A stretch of 64,000 nucleotides of DNA, from positions 264,330-328,329 of the forward strand of contig JACKQL020000059.1 in NCBI GenBank assembly GCA_018296165.2. Reading direction: 5' to 3'. Both the position numbers and the translations under genes were made by a program. This DNA comes from Termitomyces sp. T153. Lineage: Eukaryota > Basidiomycota > Agaricomycetes > Agaricales > Lyophyllaceae. Below the pieces are notes generated by a model, which searched no databases, was not told the origin of the DNA, and saw only the letters and a program-made list of their open reading frames with translations. This document shows positions 11,127 through 20,965 of this stretch, piece after piece (the first letter of the stretch is position 1; every line of letters begins with the position of its first letter).

Positions 11127-14100
11127 TCAGTCCCGGGGGTTCTGGGGCTTGGCGGGATTCCGTCGGTGGAAGTCCCGGATTTCGTCGGGGGCTCTGTCGA
11201 GGTTCCTTCAGGGCTCCCACGTATCGTCCTCAGGCCCGTAGCCCTTCCATCGGACCAAGTACTGGAGTCGGCCGCGAACTACCCGGGAGTCGAGGATCTC
11301 GTCGACCTCGTAGTGGTACTCGTCCTCGACTTCGACGGGGGGCGGTCGGCTGGGGCGTTGGCCGGGGAAGGGGTCTGGAGCGTGCCTTTCAAGGAGTCGA
11401 ACGTGGAATACAGGGTGGAGGCCCTTTAGACCCGGAGGCAGGTCGAGTTTGTAAGCGTGGGTGGAGACCTTCCGGAGGATCTTGAATGGACCGAGGCGTT
11501 TGTGGTCGAGTTTGATAGAGGGCCTCCAGGTCTTAAGATTTCGTCGGTCGAGCCAGACCAAGGTGCCGGGGGGCCAGTCGGGGGTCGGCTGGCGGCGGGC
11601 GTCGGCATGCTTGGAGTAGGCTTGGTTGGTGGTGTCGATCTCGTCCCGGAGGAATTGGTGGAGGGACCGGAGGTCCTCGGCGACTTCGTGGGCAACGTGG
11701 GAGGGGATGTCCTTGAGGGACAGTGTGAGTCGGGGATTGTAGCCCTTGTTGGCGTAAAAGGGGGAAACTCCGGTGGCGGAATGAGGCGTGTTGTTGTAGG
11801 TGAATTCGGCGAGGGGGAGCTCCGCGCGCCAGTCGTTCTGTAAATAGTTAACGTAGAGGCGAAGGTACTGTTCTAACGTCTGGTTTACGCGCTCGGTTTG
11901 CCCGTCGGTTTCCGGGTGATAGGCGGTAGAGAGGCTGGTCTTGATCTCGAGCGCCTTGCACAGCGATTTCCAGAAATGAGACACGAATAGGGGCCCACGG
12001 TCGGAGACGATGTCGTCGGGAAGCCCGTGTTTGGAGAATACGTGTTCTAAAAATAGTTTGGCGAAATCCGGGGCGGTGTCAGTGGTGTGGCAGGGAATAA
12101 AGAGGGCTTGCTTGGTAAGGCGGCAGACGATGACGAGGATTGCGTCGAAACCTTCGGAATCAGGGAGTTCGACGATATGATCCATCGATATCGAAGACCA
12201 GGGGTGGCGACCAACGGGGAGGGGTTTCAGTAGTCCGTGGGGGCGATGGCGGGGGACTTTGGCCCGTAGGCAGGGCTCGCAGGCCCTCACGTATCGCGTG
12301 ACGTCCTTCTTCATTCCTGGCCAAAAATAAGTCCGGGAGATGAGTTGAAGGGTCTTACGAATTCCTGGGTGCCCCCGGAGCTTGTGATCGTGGTGCTGCC
12401 GGAGTATGTCGAGGTGAATGGACTTGTGGTCCGGGGCGTAGATTCATCCACTTCGGAGCAGTAGGCGGTGGTCCGGGGATAGCGAAAAGGGGTTGTCTAC
12501 GCTCGACTCGTCGGGGTTGTTGCGGGGGTCGTGCTGGTTGAAGAAGGGGTCCGGGGGTGAATTCCTGATTTGCTGGAGGATTCCTTCTTCGTTTAAAATC
12601 AGCACGGCATGTAGATGTTCAGGTGGGATTACCACTCGATGGTTGAATGCATTTCGTTCGGTTTCGAACGATTTCTTTGGATACACGTCGGGTCTTCGAG
12701 TGAGGGCGTCGGGCTTTGCGCCGAGTCGCCCGGGGCGGTAGTGAATGGTAAAATCGTACTCCGAAAGGGTTTCGGACCATCAAGCCTGGCGGCGGCTGAG
12801 CTGTTTCGTGGTCGTGAAATATTGCAGGTTGTTGTGGTCGGAGTAGACTTGGATGTGGTGCGGGGACCCCTCGAGGTAGGCCCGCCACTGACGGAAGGCT
12901 TCGACGATTGCGAGGAGTTCCTTGTCATAAATGTCGTAGTTGAGTTCCGCTGGGATCATTGATCGGGTGTAGAAGGCGACGGGGCGGAGATCCTTGCCCT
13001 CCGAGTTCGACTGGGAGAGTATCCCGGCGATAGCGTAGTCGGAGGCGTCACATTCGAGCACAATCGGTAGGGAGGGGTCGAAATGGCGGAGGACCGGAGC
13101 GGAGGTGAAGGCCTTCTTCAGGAGGAGGAATACGCTCTGGCACTTGCTGTCCCAATCCCAAGGGGTGTCCTTCCTTGTGAGCCGGTTGAGGGGCTTGGTA
13201 ATTCCGGAGTAGTTGTCGATGAAGCGGCGATAGAAGTTAGCAAACCCCAAGAATGACTGTACCTCCTTGACGTTCCGCGGGGAGGGCCAGTTGAGTATTG
13301 CGTCGACCTTGGCGGGATCCATGCGCACACCGTCGGGGGTGACGATGACCCCGAGATATTCGACTTCCACTGTGTGGAATGAGCACTTTTCGGGTTTAGC
13401 ATGAAGGTGATACTCTCGGAGCCGTTCCAGGACACGGCAGACGTGCTCCGAATGCTCCGCGGGCGAATTCAAATAGATCAGGATATCGTCCAAATACACA
13501 ATGACAAAGACGTCGTTCATGTCGTGGAAGATGTCGTTCATGAAGTACTGGAAGGTGGCGGGGGAGTTAGTCATTCCGAAGGGCATTACAAGATACTCAA
13601 AGAGGCCGTAGCGGGTGCGAAAGGCGGTCTTCCATTCATGCCCCGGGGCGATCCGGACATTGTTGTAGCCGGAACGAAGGTCGATTTTTGTGTAAATCTT
13701 GGCGCTGCGAAGGCGATCAACAAGGTCTCCGATTAAGGGGAGGGGGTACCGGTTCTTCTTGGTGACTTTGTTGAGTCCCCGATAATCCACACAGAGTCGG
13801 AGGGATCCGTCTTTTTTCTTGGCGAACAGAACCGGGGCGCCAGCCGCGGAGATCGAGGGACGTATGAAACCTTTGCCGAGCATGTCGTCGAGGTACTCCT
13901 TCAGGGCCCGGAGCTCGATTTCGGACATGTTGTAGATCTTGCCAAACGGGGGTGAGGTGCCTTCTTCGAGGTCGATCTGGTGGTCGTAGGAGCGGTGCGG
14001 AGGGAGTTCCTTGGCACTTCCTTCGGAGAACACGTCAGCGAATTCATGATACTCCGGGGGAACTACTTCGGATAGGATCTGTTCCTCCGTCTTCCTTTCT

Positions 14101-15206
14101 GGCGTGATAGTCCCTGCGCGGAGGTATTTCTCCGGTAGGGCCGGCGTGACTTGCAACTGGAAGGCGGGGGTGCCTTCTCGTAGGAGGCGCGCGAAGGGGA
14201 CGGCGCCGATGATTTTAATGTCGAGGTTTCCGGAGTCGACGGGGTCGGGTCCTGTGGATGTAGCAGTCGGATCCGGGGTGGCGTCGGGGTCCGGGATAGG
14301 CTGGAAGCGGAGGTGGATGGCGGCTGCTAACCTTGCTTCGGGGCCGGGGAATTGCATGGTAAGGTTCTTCCAGTTGATGTCGGGGTTGACGTCTCGCAGC
14401 CACGGGAGTCCGAGCACGATCGGGGTCGACGGGGGTAGCTGGGTAATGAGGAGTCGGGCCTGGAACTGCAGGTCGTTGTCGAGGGTGAGGGTGTCGTCGT
14501 GGTACTGCGTGATTCTTGTCGTGGCGGGGCTCCCATCGAAGAGTTGGAGCTCGAGGGGTTTGTCGAGGTCGTTGCGTCGGAGGTCGAGTTGATTGCTGAT
14601 GAAGACACCGGAGGCGCCGCTGTCTACGAGGGCGGGAAGCTCCTTGAGCGAGCCGCCAAGTCGGACATAGATGACGAATGATCGCGCAGATCTAGAGCGA
14701 AGTTGCGGCGGGGTCCGGGGTTGGTTGATCGTGGCCTCGGAGCTCTTGGAGGGGGGTGGGACATGGAAGGGTACCAGCCCGGAATCGGCGGAGTTGTCCC
14801 GGTCGAGGCGTAGGGTGAGACTGGGCCAATCGACGCGGGGGTTGGTGGAGCGGAGCCATGAGAACCCTAAGACGACGGGGGCGGAGGGGTGTAATTTTGT
14901 GACGAGTAGCCGGAGTTCTTGCCGTTGTCCGTCGGCGAAGGTCAGGGTCGTTTCTAGGCAATGGGTGATGTTTCCCGCTGGGGTAGAGTCTCCGTCAAAG
15001 AGTTTGAGGGGGATCGGGGCGGGGAGACGGCGGAGGGGTTGTGGGGCAAGCGCTGCCAGGGATTCGTCAACAAAGTTATCGGTGGCACCGCTGTCGACTA
15101 GTGTGGGGACGGGCTTGTCGGTGAAGGGGAGAGTGGTGTGGAGGAGGAGGTTTGTGGAGGAGTGGGAGGGGAGGTGTGCTGGGGGGTTGTCCGGGGCGAG
15201 CATCAT
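11127..15206 (-). pseudogene. pol: Chromovirus pol (protease, RT, RNase H, integrase, chromodomain), three stops
   Basis: One reading frame from the ATG at 15206 to the stop at 11127. In order it encodes two retropepsin-like domains (VDSGATDNF near residue 38 and VDSGASGVF near residue 195, each closing with VLGxxWLR), reverse transcriptase (CVDYRGLNK, YLDDILIY), RNase H (LECDASDYA, DKELLAIVEA, VYSDHNN), an H2C2 finger, integrase ([21 protein letters not shown] give D, D, E) and a chromodomain ([24 protein letters not shown]). In-frame TGA codons at 12780-12782, 12444-12446 and 11208-11210 break it. Two replace positions where relatives have Arg, consistent with CGA to TGA changes. The frame is open upstream of 15206 into the end of gag in the -1 frame, so expression by -1 frameshifting is likely. 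Confidence 0.93.
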
Positions 15207-15277
15207 TGCGCGGAGAAGTGTGGCTGGGGCGGAGAAGACGTCGGGATGTGGTCCGCGGTCTAGTGCGTCTTCCAGAC

Positions 15278-17788
15278 CTAAACCGCCGACTCGTTTTCCG
15301 TGAACTGGTAGTTACAGTCTTCTCCGTCGATCGTCCACACGGCGCGTCCCATCACCTGTCGTTTAGGGCAATTGCGAATAAAATGTCCCTGCTCACCACA
15401 TAGGATGCACGCGCCCTCCTTCTGTCGTTTCTCCTGTGTTTCTTCCAGCACGTCAATCCACTGACTGTCCTGGATCCTGTTTGCGCATAGGGCTTCCTGA
15501 TCGTCGGCGGGGTCCGGGATGTCGTCGCGGTTGTCGGGATTGGTATCCGGAGGTACTGGGGTGTCGTGGAGGTCGGCGGCGTTGAGCTGGGCGGGTGGTC
15601 GCTGTCCCGGGGGCCGATTTGTGTTGGGGACTCCTCGGCCCGGGGGGAAGCGGGGTGCGGGGTTAGCAGGGCTAGCGGGGATGGAGGGTCGGATGCCATT
15701 GGTTGCTCCGGTCTGCCAGTTGGTGTTACCGGAAGTATTCCACGAGGTCCGGGGCGCCGTGTTTTCGCTGCGATCTTCCCAATAACGTTGGTCGACCTGG
15801 GTAACGAGCGCCTTGTACCCATCGTAGGTGGTTTGTTTGGGCACGAGGCGAAGGACGTCCTTGATCCGTTGGGGCAGGGCACGACGGAGGGCAAACCGGA
15901 GGGCGTTGTAATTCCAGCCGGTCTCGTAGGCCTCTCGTTTGAACCGTATGATGAAGGTCGTGAAGCGTTCGTTGTCGCGCATTCGGAGGTTGAAGAGATT
16001 TTCCTCCGCCTCTGCTACGGTGTCAAAGACGCCAAACTTACTCGAGAACTCTTGAGTGAAAGCGAGCCAATGGGAGAGTACGGGATTGTTTGGGTCGAAC
16101 CGGAGTAGCGCGGTGTAGTGGTCGAAAGCGATGCCCTGTAAGTATGATGCGGCGAAGGCTACTCGTGAGCTCTCAAGCTGAAAAGTGATGGGCTTAGCTT
16201 GAAACATAGTTAAGCACTGGGTCAGGAAGATTCGCCACTTCCGGGGGTCGTGGCCGGTGAAGGGTTCGGGCTTCTGGATGTCGAGCTTTCCTTCCCGGGC
16301 CAGTGCGTCGCGGGTGTCGTCCTGCGAATTTTGAGTTCGGGGTGGGGGTCCGGCGTTGTAGTAGTAGTAGTAGTTGTTTCCGTTTCCGCGCTGGGGGGGG
16401 AAGTTGTCCATCGCCAGGCCCCATCCTCCTGGGGGTCCGCCATTGGGTGGTCCCCCACCGGGGTTTTGACCTACACTACCCGGGGCGGGTCCTGGGGCCC
16501 ATCGAGGGGGAGAGGGTCCTCCGGGATTTGGGGGTCCGAAATAGTTGATGTCGTTGGGGGGGTTAGGCATCGGGGCGGGCGGGGGACGAAAGGGGTTGGC
16601 GGACAGAGGGGGTCGGGGCGCCCCGGGGCCCAGGGGCTGTCGCGGGGGGACTGGGGCGTTGGGACGGGGCGGAGGGGCATTGCTACGAGGGGCGCGGAGG
16701 TCGAAATGGGGGGGTCGGTCTCATTGGGGCCCGTTGCGCGGGGGGTGTTCGTCGACGGGGTTGCCCGGCTCGTCGATATAGGAGAGGGTCCGGTTGTCGT
16801 CGTCGACGCGTAGGGACGGTCGTTGGGAGCGGATTTCGGGGATGGCGGGTTGGTCCCAGGTTCGGAAGGCGCTGGGCACCGAGCTGGCCCGGGGCCGGGC
16901 GGAGAGGGCCAGGGTGTGGGCGGCGGGTTGGTCGAACAGCCCCCCCGCGGGGTTGAGATTCCTCAAGATGCTGGAGGCCGCGTTGAGTTCTTCCTGCTGG
17001 CGGGGAACGGAAGATGGGGCTTCGTTTCGTGTCCCGACGGGTTCCTCGCGTTGCACGTGGAAGAAGCGGGCGGGATCCAGGGGATCTTCGAAGGGGCGGG
17101 GGTTCGGGCTAGTGTGGATTTCTTCGACCAAGGCGCGGAGCTCGTTCCGTAAGTTCTCGTCAAGGCCCAGGGTGCCTTGCGTATTCTCCGGGAGGTTCCC
17201 TTGCAGGTAGCGTTCGTGGAAGTCGAGGAGTCGGTCCGCCCAGACCTCCGGGGTTGCGGAGGTGTCGGGGTAGCCTAGGCTGGTAAGGAAGGTGCGGGTA
17301 CGCCTTGCGAATTCCGCAGGGGACAGGCGGAGGAAGCGGAGAACTTCGTCGCATTGCTGGGCATAGGCTTCGATCCTCTGCTGCCTGGGGGAAGGAGGGG
17401 TTTGAACGGCGAATGGTGGGCGGGGTGGAGAATAGTTATCCGTAGCTTCCGGAGGGGCTGGGGCTGCAGCGGGGATTGGGTACGCATAGTAATGGGCGGG
17501 GGGAAGGTAGGCGGGGTTGGGGGGTGCTGCGGAGTATCCTCCGGGGTTGATACGGGGGTTGTTGCCATCGGCGTGGAATGCGGGAGGGCGGCGCCAGCCC
17601 GGGGGTATTCCCTGGCTGATGGAGGGGGCGTAGAACACCTGGTTGGGGTCAGGGGTCCAGTGACGGGGCACGTATTGGTCCGTGAAGGGGCCCGGGTAGA
17701 ATGGGGCGTAGGAATTTTCCAATATGGGCCGGCCGTAAGCGTCGGTTGGGTAACCGACTGGGTTGTACGCGGGGTTGAACGCAGACAT
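15278..17788 (-). pseudogene. gag: Chromovirus gag with zinc knuckle, one stop
   Basis: A single frame from the ATG at 17788 to the stop at 15278, about 836 codons, interrupted by one TGA (16721-16723). The N-terminal half is Pro/Tyr/Gly-rich with no recognised domain. The C-terminal half is a typical Ty3 Gag: a capsid-like region (SHWLAFTQEF, NLRMRDNERFTTFI, LRRALPQRIKD) and one CCHC knuckle, C-x2-C-x4-H-x4-C, in CILCGEQGHFIRNC near 15410. It packages the element RNA into cytoplasmic particles. The leader between the 5' LTR and the ATG is only about 32 nt. The tail overlaps the upstream extension of pol in the -1 frame, with an 'aaaac' run near 15295 as a possible slip site. Confidence 0.9.
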
Positions 17789-17807
17789 CAAGAACGGGGT
17801 AAGGGGG

Positions 17808-17820
17808 AGTCTTGATATTA
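17808..17820 (-). other. Primer-binding site, predicted self-priming (Tf1/sushi type)
   Basis: Read on the minus strand, the 13 bases directly after the 5' LTR are TAATATCAAGACT. Their exact reverse complement, AGTCTTGATATTA, lies inside the LTR (sense strand, 18381 down to 18369) 32 nt after the start of the TATATAAG box, which is where the transcript should begin. The site does not look like the 3' end of a tRNA known to me. This is the arrangement known from Tf1-type elements, where the 5' end of the RNA folds back and primes reverse transcription. Confidence 0.75.
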
Positions 17821-18806
17821 TGTCAGGTTCCGCTGACGACGGTGGCTCAGTACACTGGCGAGTCCTTACTAGGCGGACGCGATGTCCTGCATTTATAACC
17901 AGGCGCCCGGGGTTGGAGCAGAGGTGGGAAAGGCTTCGAGGGGCCCCTAGGGATAGCGGCCCGAGTAGGTCCGGAGTGATTCAGAGGGGTCTAAGACCGG
18001 AGGTACTGGTCGTTGACCCGGGGTGGGTGTCGGAGCTCGTTAGCGGACGCACGAGGGGATTGCGGGGTAGGCGGAGGCTTCTCGGCTGTTGGGGGGCGGG
18101 GTCGGTTGGATAGGGGATTACCGGGGCTTGATGGGTTCCGGGGCGAGCGGGTAGTGAGGCCCGGGGTTGTCGTTAAGAATGTTCAGGTCGTGGCGCATGC
18201 GCGGAGTTTGTACTGATGTAGGGAGCAAGGGAACTTCAAGGGAACAAAGGAAATATGTACAGTCGAGACGAGACGGAGACGAGACGAGACTGAGAAAAGA
18301 TAGATTCGAAACCTAGGAACAGAAATACAGACGAGACGAGAGACGAAACATAGGAAACCGGTAAAATGTAATATCAAGACTAGGGTTCGAGGAGTTATTC
18401 TATGACTTATATACCAACTACTGGGTGCCTCCGAGGGCAGCGGATGTGATGGCGGGGGTCGACGGGGCTGTGCTGAGTCGACAGGTGTCGGGTACAACCC
18501 AAGTTCGGGCCGCGGCGGTATTCTGATGGGATCAGTTGGGGGCGCGGCCGCTCCGGGGCGTCGTGGCACTCCGGGATGGGTCGGGTGAACTAGGGTAGGG
18601 GGTCGGGGACGTATGACGTGTCCAGGAACGGTGGGGGAAGGTTTCAAGGGGGTGTTGATGGCTACGGATAGGGAGTTGCCGTCGGGGTTTGCCGGAGAAG
18701 CGTCGGAGTTGCCCAGTGTGGGCGTCGAAAGTGTGGGCGGGGTTCCGGGGAGTTATCGGGAGGGGTTGGGGGCCGTGTCTAGGGATCTAGGGAGCGGGTC
18801 GTGACA
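17821..18806 (-). repeat. 5' LTR of the chromovirus
   Basis: 986 bp, one base shorter than the 3' LTR because of a single-base deletion near 17937. The two copies otherwise differ only by transitions. It is followed by the right target copy CACAC (18807-18811) and then by 'ttacag', the 3' splice site of the interrupted ankyrin intron. Confidence 0.93.
18369..18413 (-). promoter_or_regulatory. 5' LTR core promoter: TATA box and predicted start
   Basis: The minus strand reads TATATAAG from 18413 to 18406 and AGTCTTGATATTA from 18381 to 18369, 32 nt from box start to the A. The same layout is found in the 3' LTR and in the solo LTR at 3016-4176. Confidence 0.65.
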
Positions 18807-19049
18807 CACACTTACAGATCAGTGGTACCCCACTTCACATTGCAGCACAGTGGGGAAACTTGGAGACTGTTAAACTTTTGTTGAAACATAATGCTGATGT
18901 GCATGCTAGAGGTGAGGATGCACAGTTTTCAATTCTTGGCCTGACCTTACACACTTGCAGACTGTGATGGAAAAATCCCACTTGACTGTGAAAGAAGGGT
19001 AAAACACTCAAACATCGTCAATTATTTGTTGATTCGAATGAATACTTGA

Positions 19050-19570
19050 TAGTAAGGCCCAAGATTGTTGTAACATCCATTCTATATTGAATGACCCCTC
19101 ACACAGCCTTTCAAGTCTAGCACTTGAATGAAGGTGAAATGGCATCGTTTCTCAGCCAAGATATCATCACTATGGAACATTCAGTACTTCAATATGTAGC
19201 TTCAGTTCAGAACAATCATGTACAGCTTTCATCCTTGTTATCTCCTCTAGTCTTGAGATAAGCAACAACAGTTCATTACAATAGAATCCACGCGTTGACA
19301 GGGTATACATATCAATTGAGCTCAAGTTGCACCCTCTCAGTAACTGACCCATCATTGAACCTTCTCCACAACACAATCTGCATCAATACATAGCTTCGCA
19401 TGAATGCATTGCTCCTCATACCACCTAACCCGCACCGACTGACCCCACACGCCACACTCTCAAGCGGTTCGTCATATCTGGATACACAATTTTCATCCCT
19501 CAACACTCCAACCAATCTCCCCGTCTCACTGTAAGCGGCTCCCCACCTACGTCTCAACAGCCCCTCATCC
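19050..19570. other. Convergent spacer between copy-1 genes
   Basis: About 520 bp between the ends of the ankyrin and F-box-like genes. It is repeated at the same place in modules 2-4, so it is part of the duplicated unit. No gene is seen. Confidence 0.6.
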
Positions 19571-20824
19571 CTAATCATGCACCGACACCACGCCACGCTC
19601 ACCCTCCCCCAACTGACCTACCAATCTCCTTGCCACACTCTCAAGGTCCTCGTCCCTCGTCCTCGGAGTCGACACGATAGTCCGTCGGGAGGTGGAGTCA
19701 GGAAGTATGAGACTCCCGCTGCGTGGAGTGAGGGTGATTGTGAGGTTTGACATGGGTATTGGACTCGTTTTGGTTTGGGGTTCTGGGTGTGGTGGGTGGG
19801 TTGAGGAAGGGAAGGGGGAAGACTCGGTGGAGGAAGGAGAAGATGAGGAGGGGGGAGCAGAGAGCTTTTGTTTAGACTTGAAGAAAGAAAGGAAGAGGTT
19901 TGATACTGATTTTGTTGTTGGAGCTGATGAAGGTTTGTTTGTGAGATGGGTTGATGTTGAGGCGTCTGGGGACTGGGAGTGGGGAGTTGAAGGGACTGGA
20001 GGGGTGGGGGTGTAGTATGTTGAGCCAGGAGGGAATAGACGAGGCTTTGATTGTGTGTCAGGTTCCTGTTGTGGTTGGGAGGGAACTGGAAGAAGAGATT
20101 AGTTTTGAAACTTGAAATAAATTTTAAAAGTAGCAGAATACATACCCAACGTATCATTCGACGTCCTCGCCTGCATATGCACACTTCCATTCCCCTCTTA
20201 TAAATCTCCAGAACTACCAAGACAGATTACCCCGCTTTGCACTCCGTACACCCTCACCAGATCCTCGAGCCTCGCGCGAGGCTGCGCATGATCAAACTAA
20301 TCCTTATACGCCTCATCTCTCTCAAGATGAAGCTCCGACTCGTCTGCCAATACATCCTCACGTACTTTGAGTGCGATAAATTTATCAAGAACGACTGTTT
20401 CACGTTGGATCGTGCTTAGCGGAGACACGTGCTGATGTTGATTTTGATTTGATGGAGGGATCGGTGCATACGGACTCAAATTCACCGTTTGGACTTGCGG
20501 CGCAAGTAATGGAAACGGATCACTTGTATACGGTGCCTTTACAAGTTGATCATATGCTGGAATGTGCGTCGAGCGCAGAACGTGCATGCATGCTGCGTAG
20601 AATGTTCGGTCGACAAGACGCAAGGAGATTGAGAGCCAATAGAGAGTTTTGCGCTGACGAGCGAGTTTGGGGAGGTCTGGAAGGGAAGATTGTGGGAACG
20701 TGAAGTAGATTATGTGCAGAAGGATATGTGGGGGCAAGGTGGATAGTGTGGGTGTGATGTGGGGGCCATTAGAAGAGGAGAAGTAGGGTGGAGGTGGGGC
20801 TTTAGCTTGAGTGTCGAGAATCAT
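19571..20824 (-). pseudogene. F-box-like protein gene, array copy 1
   Basis: Same two-exon gene as the intact copy at 38739-39991. From the ATG at 20824 (a further in-frame ATG lies at 20923) it has the F-box-like start LPPHILLHIIY, the SLRLVDRTFYAACMHVL helix, the IQRETVVLDKFIALKVRE block and the LVRVYGVQSGVICLG block. Exon 2 ends in the basic LTITLTPRS tail with TSRRTIVSTPRTRDED. A TAG at 20297-20299 replaces the Leu codon of the KDLFDHAQP motif, so the product would be truncated at about 175 residues. Otherwise the copy is well preserved. Confidence 0.8.
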
Positions 20825-20965
20825 GAGATTTGAGTAGAGATATCGATGCAGTAAGGTACGGAAATTAAAGAGAGTTTTACTGCGGAGCTGTGGGGGTGAG
20901 CGGAGATAGCGGACCGAGGTCAATATGCGATTGTTTGAGGGTTATTTTTTGCCGAACCAATGTAA

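Larger units (their letters stand above)
8000..18806 (-). mobile_element. Full-length Ty3/gypsy chromovirus with 5-bp target duplication
   Basis: A 10,807-bp LTR retrotransposon in minus orientation. LTRs at 8000-8986 (3' in element sense) and 17821-18806 (5') are about 98.7% identical and have TG...CA ends. CACAC flanks both sides (7995-7999 and 18807-18811), which proves a bona fide insertion. Inside, in sense order, are a 13-nt self-complementary primer site, gag, pol (protease, reverse transcriptase, RNase H, integrase, chromodomain), an antisense gene and a polypurine tract. Gag-pol carries four TGA stops, so this copy is no longer autonomous, although the high LTR identity means it inserted fairly recently. 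The GC-rich base composition contrasts sharply with the ankyrin gene around it. Confidence 0.95.
5949..19049 (+). pseudogene. Ubiquitin-like/ankyrin gene, copy 1, split by retroelement
   Basis: Same gene as the intact copy at 35775-38226. From the ATG at 5949 it has the N-terminal helical domain, the ubiquitin-like domain (near 6600-7070) and ankyrin exons, one repeat per exon. Lesions: a TAA (7718-7720) in the second 99-nt ankyrin exon, where copy 2 has CAA; a 1-nt deletion near 7919-7924; and a deletion and frameshift in the exon starting at 18818. The chromovirus (8000-18806) lies in an intron six bases before its 3' splice site; the remaining ankyrin exons follow to the TGA at 19047-19049. 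Relative to copy 4 it has one full-length ankyrin exon fewer. The retroelement sits in an intron, so the coding lesions, not the insertion alone, make it dead. Confidence 0.85.
4640..20965. repeat. Tandem module 1 (decayed, split by a retroelement)
   Basis: First of four tandem copies of a unit made of a left flank, a plus-strand ubiquitin-like/ankyrin gene and a convergent minus-strand F-box-like gene. Its left flank matches module 4 best. Both genes carry lesions, and a 10.8-kb chromovirus sits in the ankyrin part. The unit ends at 'ccaatgtaa' near 20965, where other copies continue directly into the next unit. Confidence 0.85.

Noticed and set aside
15290..15305. A confirmed slippery heptamer for gag-pol frameshifting
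   Set aside because: The text near 15295 ('ggaaaac' on the minus strand) does not fit the strict X-XXY-YYZ pattern, and no downstream pseudoknot was evaluated; only the -1 frame relation is certain.
11457..17815. Long plus-strand open frames opposite gag-pol, such as 11457-11843, 14671-15303, 15566-16108 and 17354-17815
   Set aside because: They are mirror frames of GC-rich gag-pol codons without splice-compatible continuation or recognisable domains. Only the 9201-10896 antisense gene has both.
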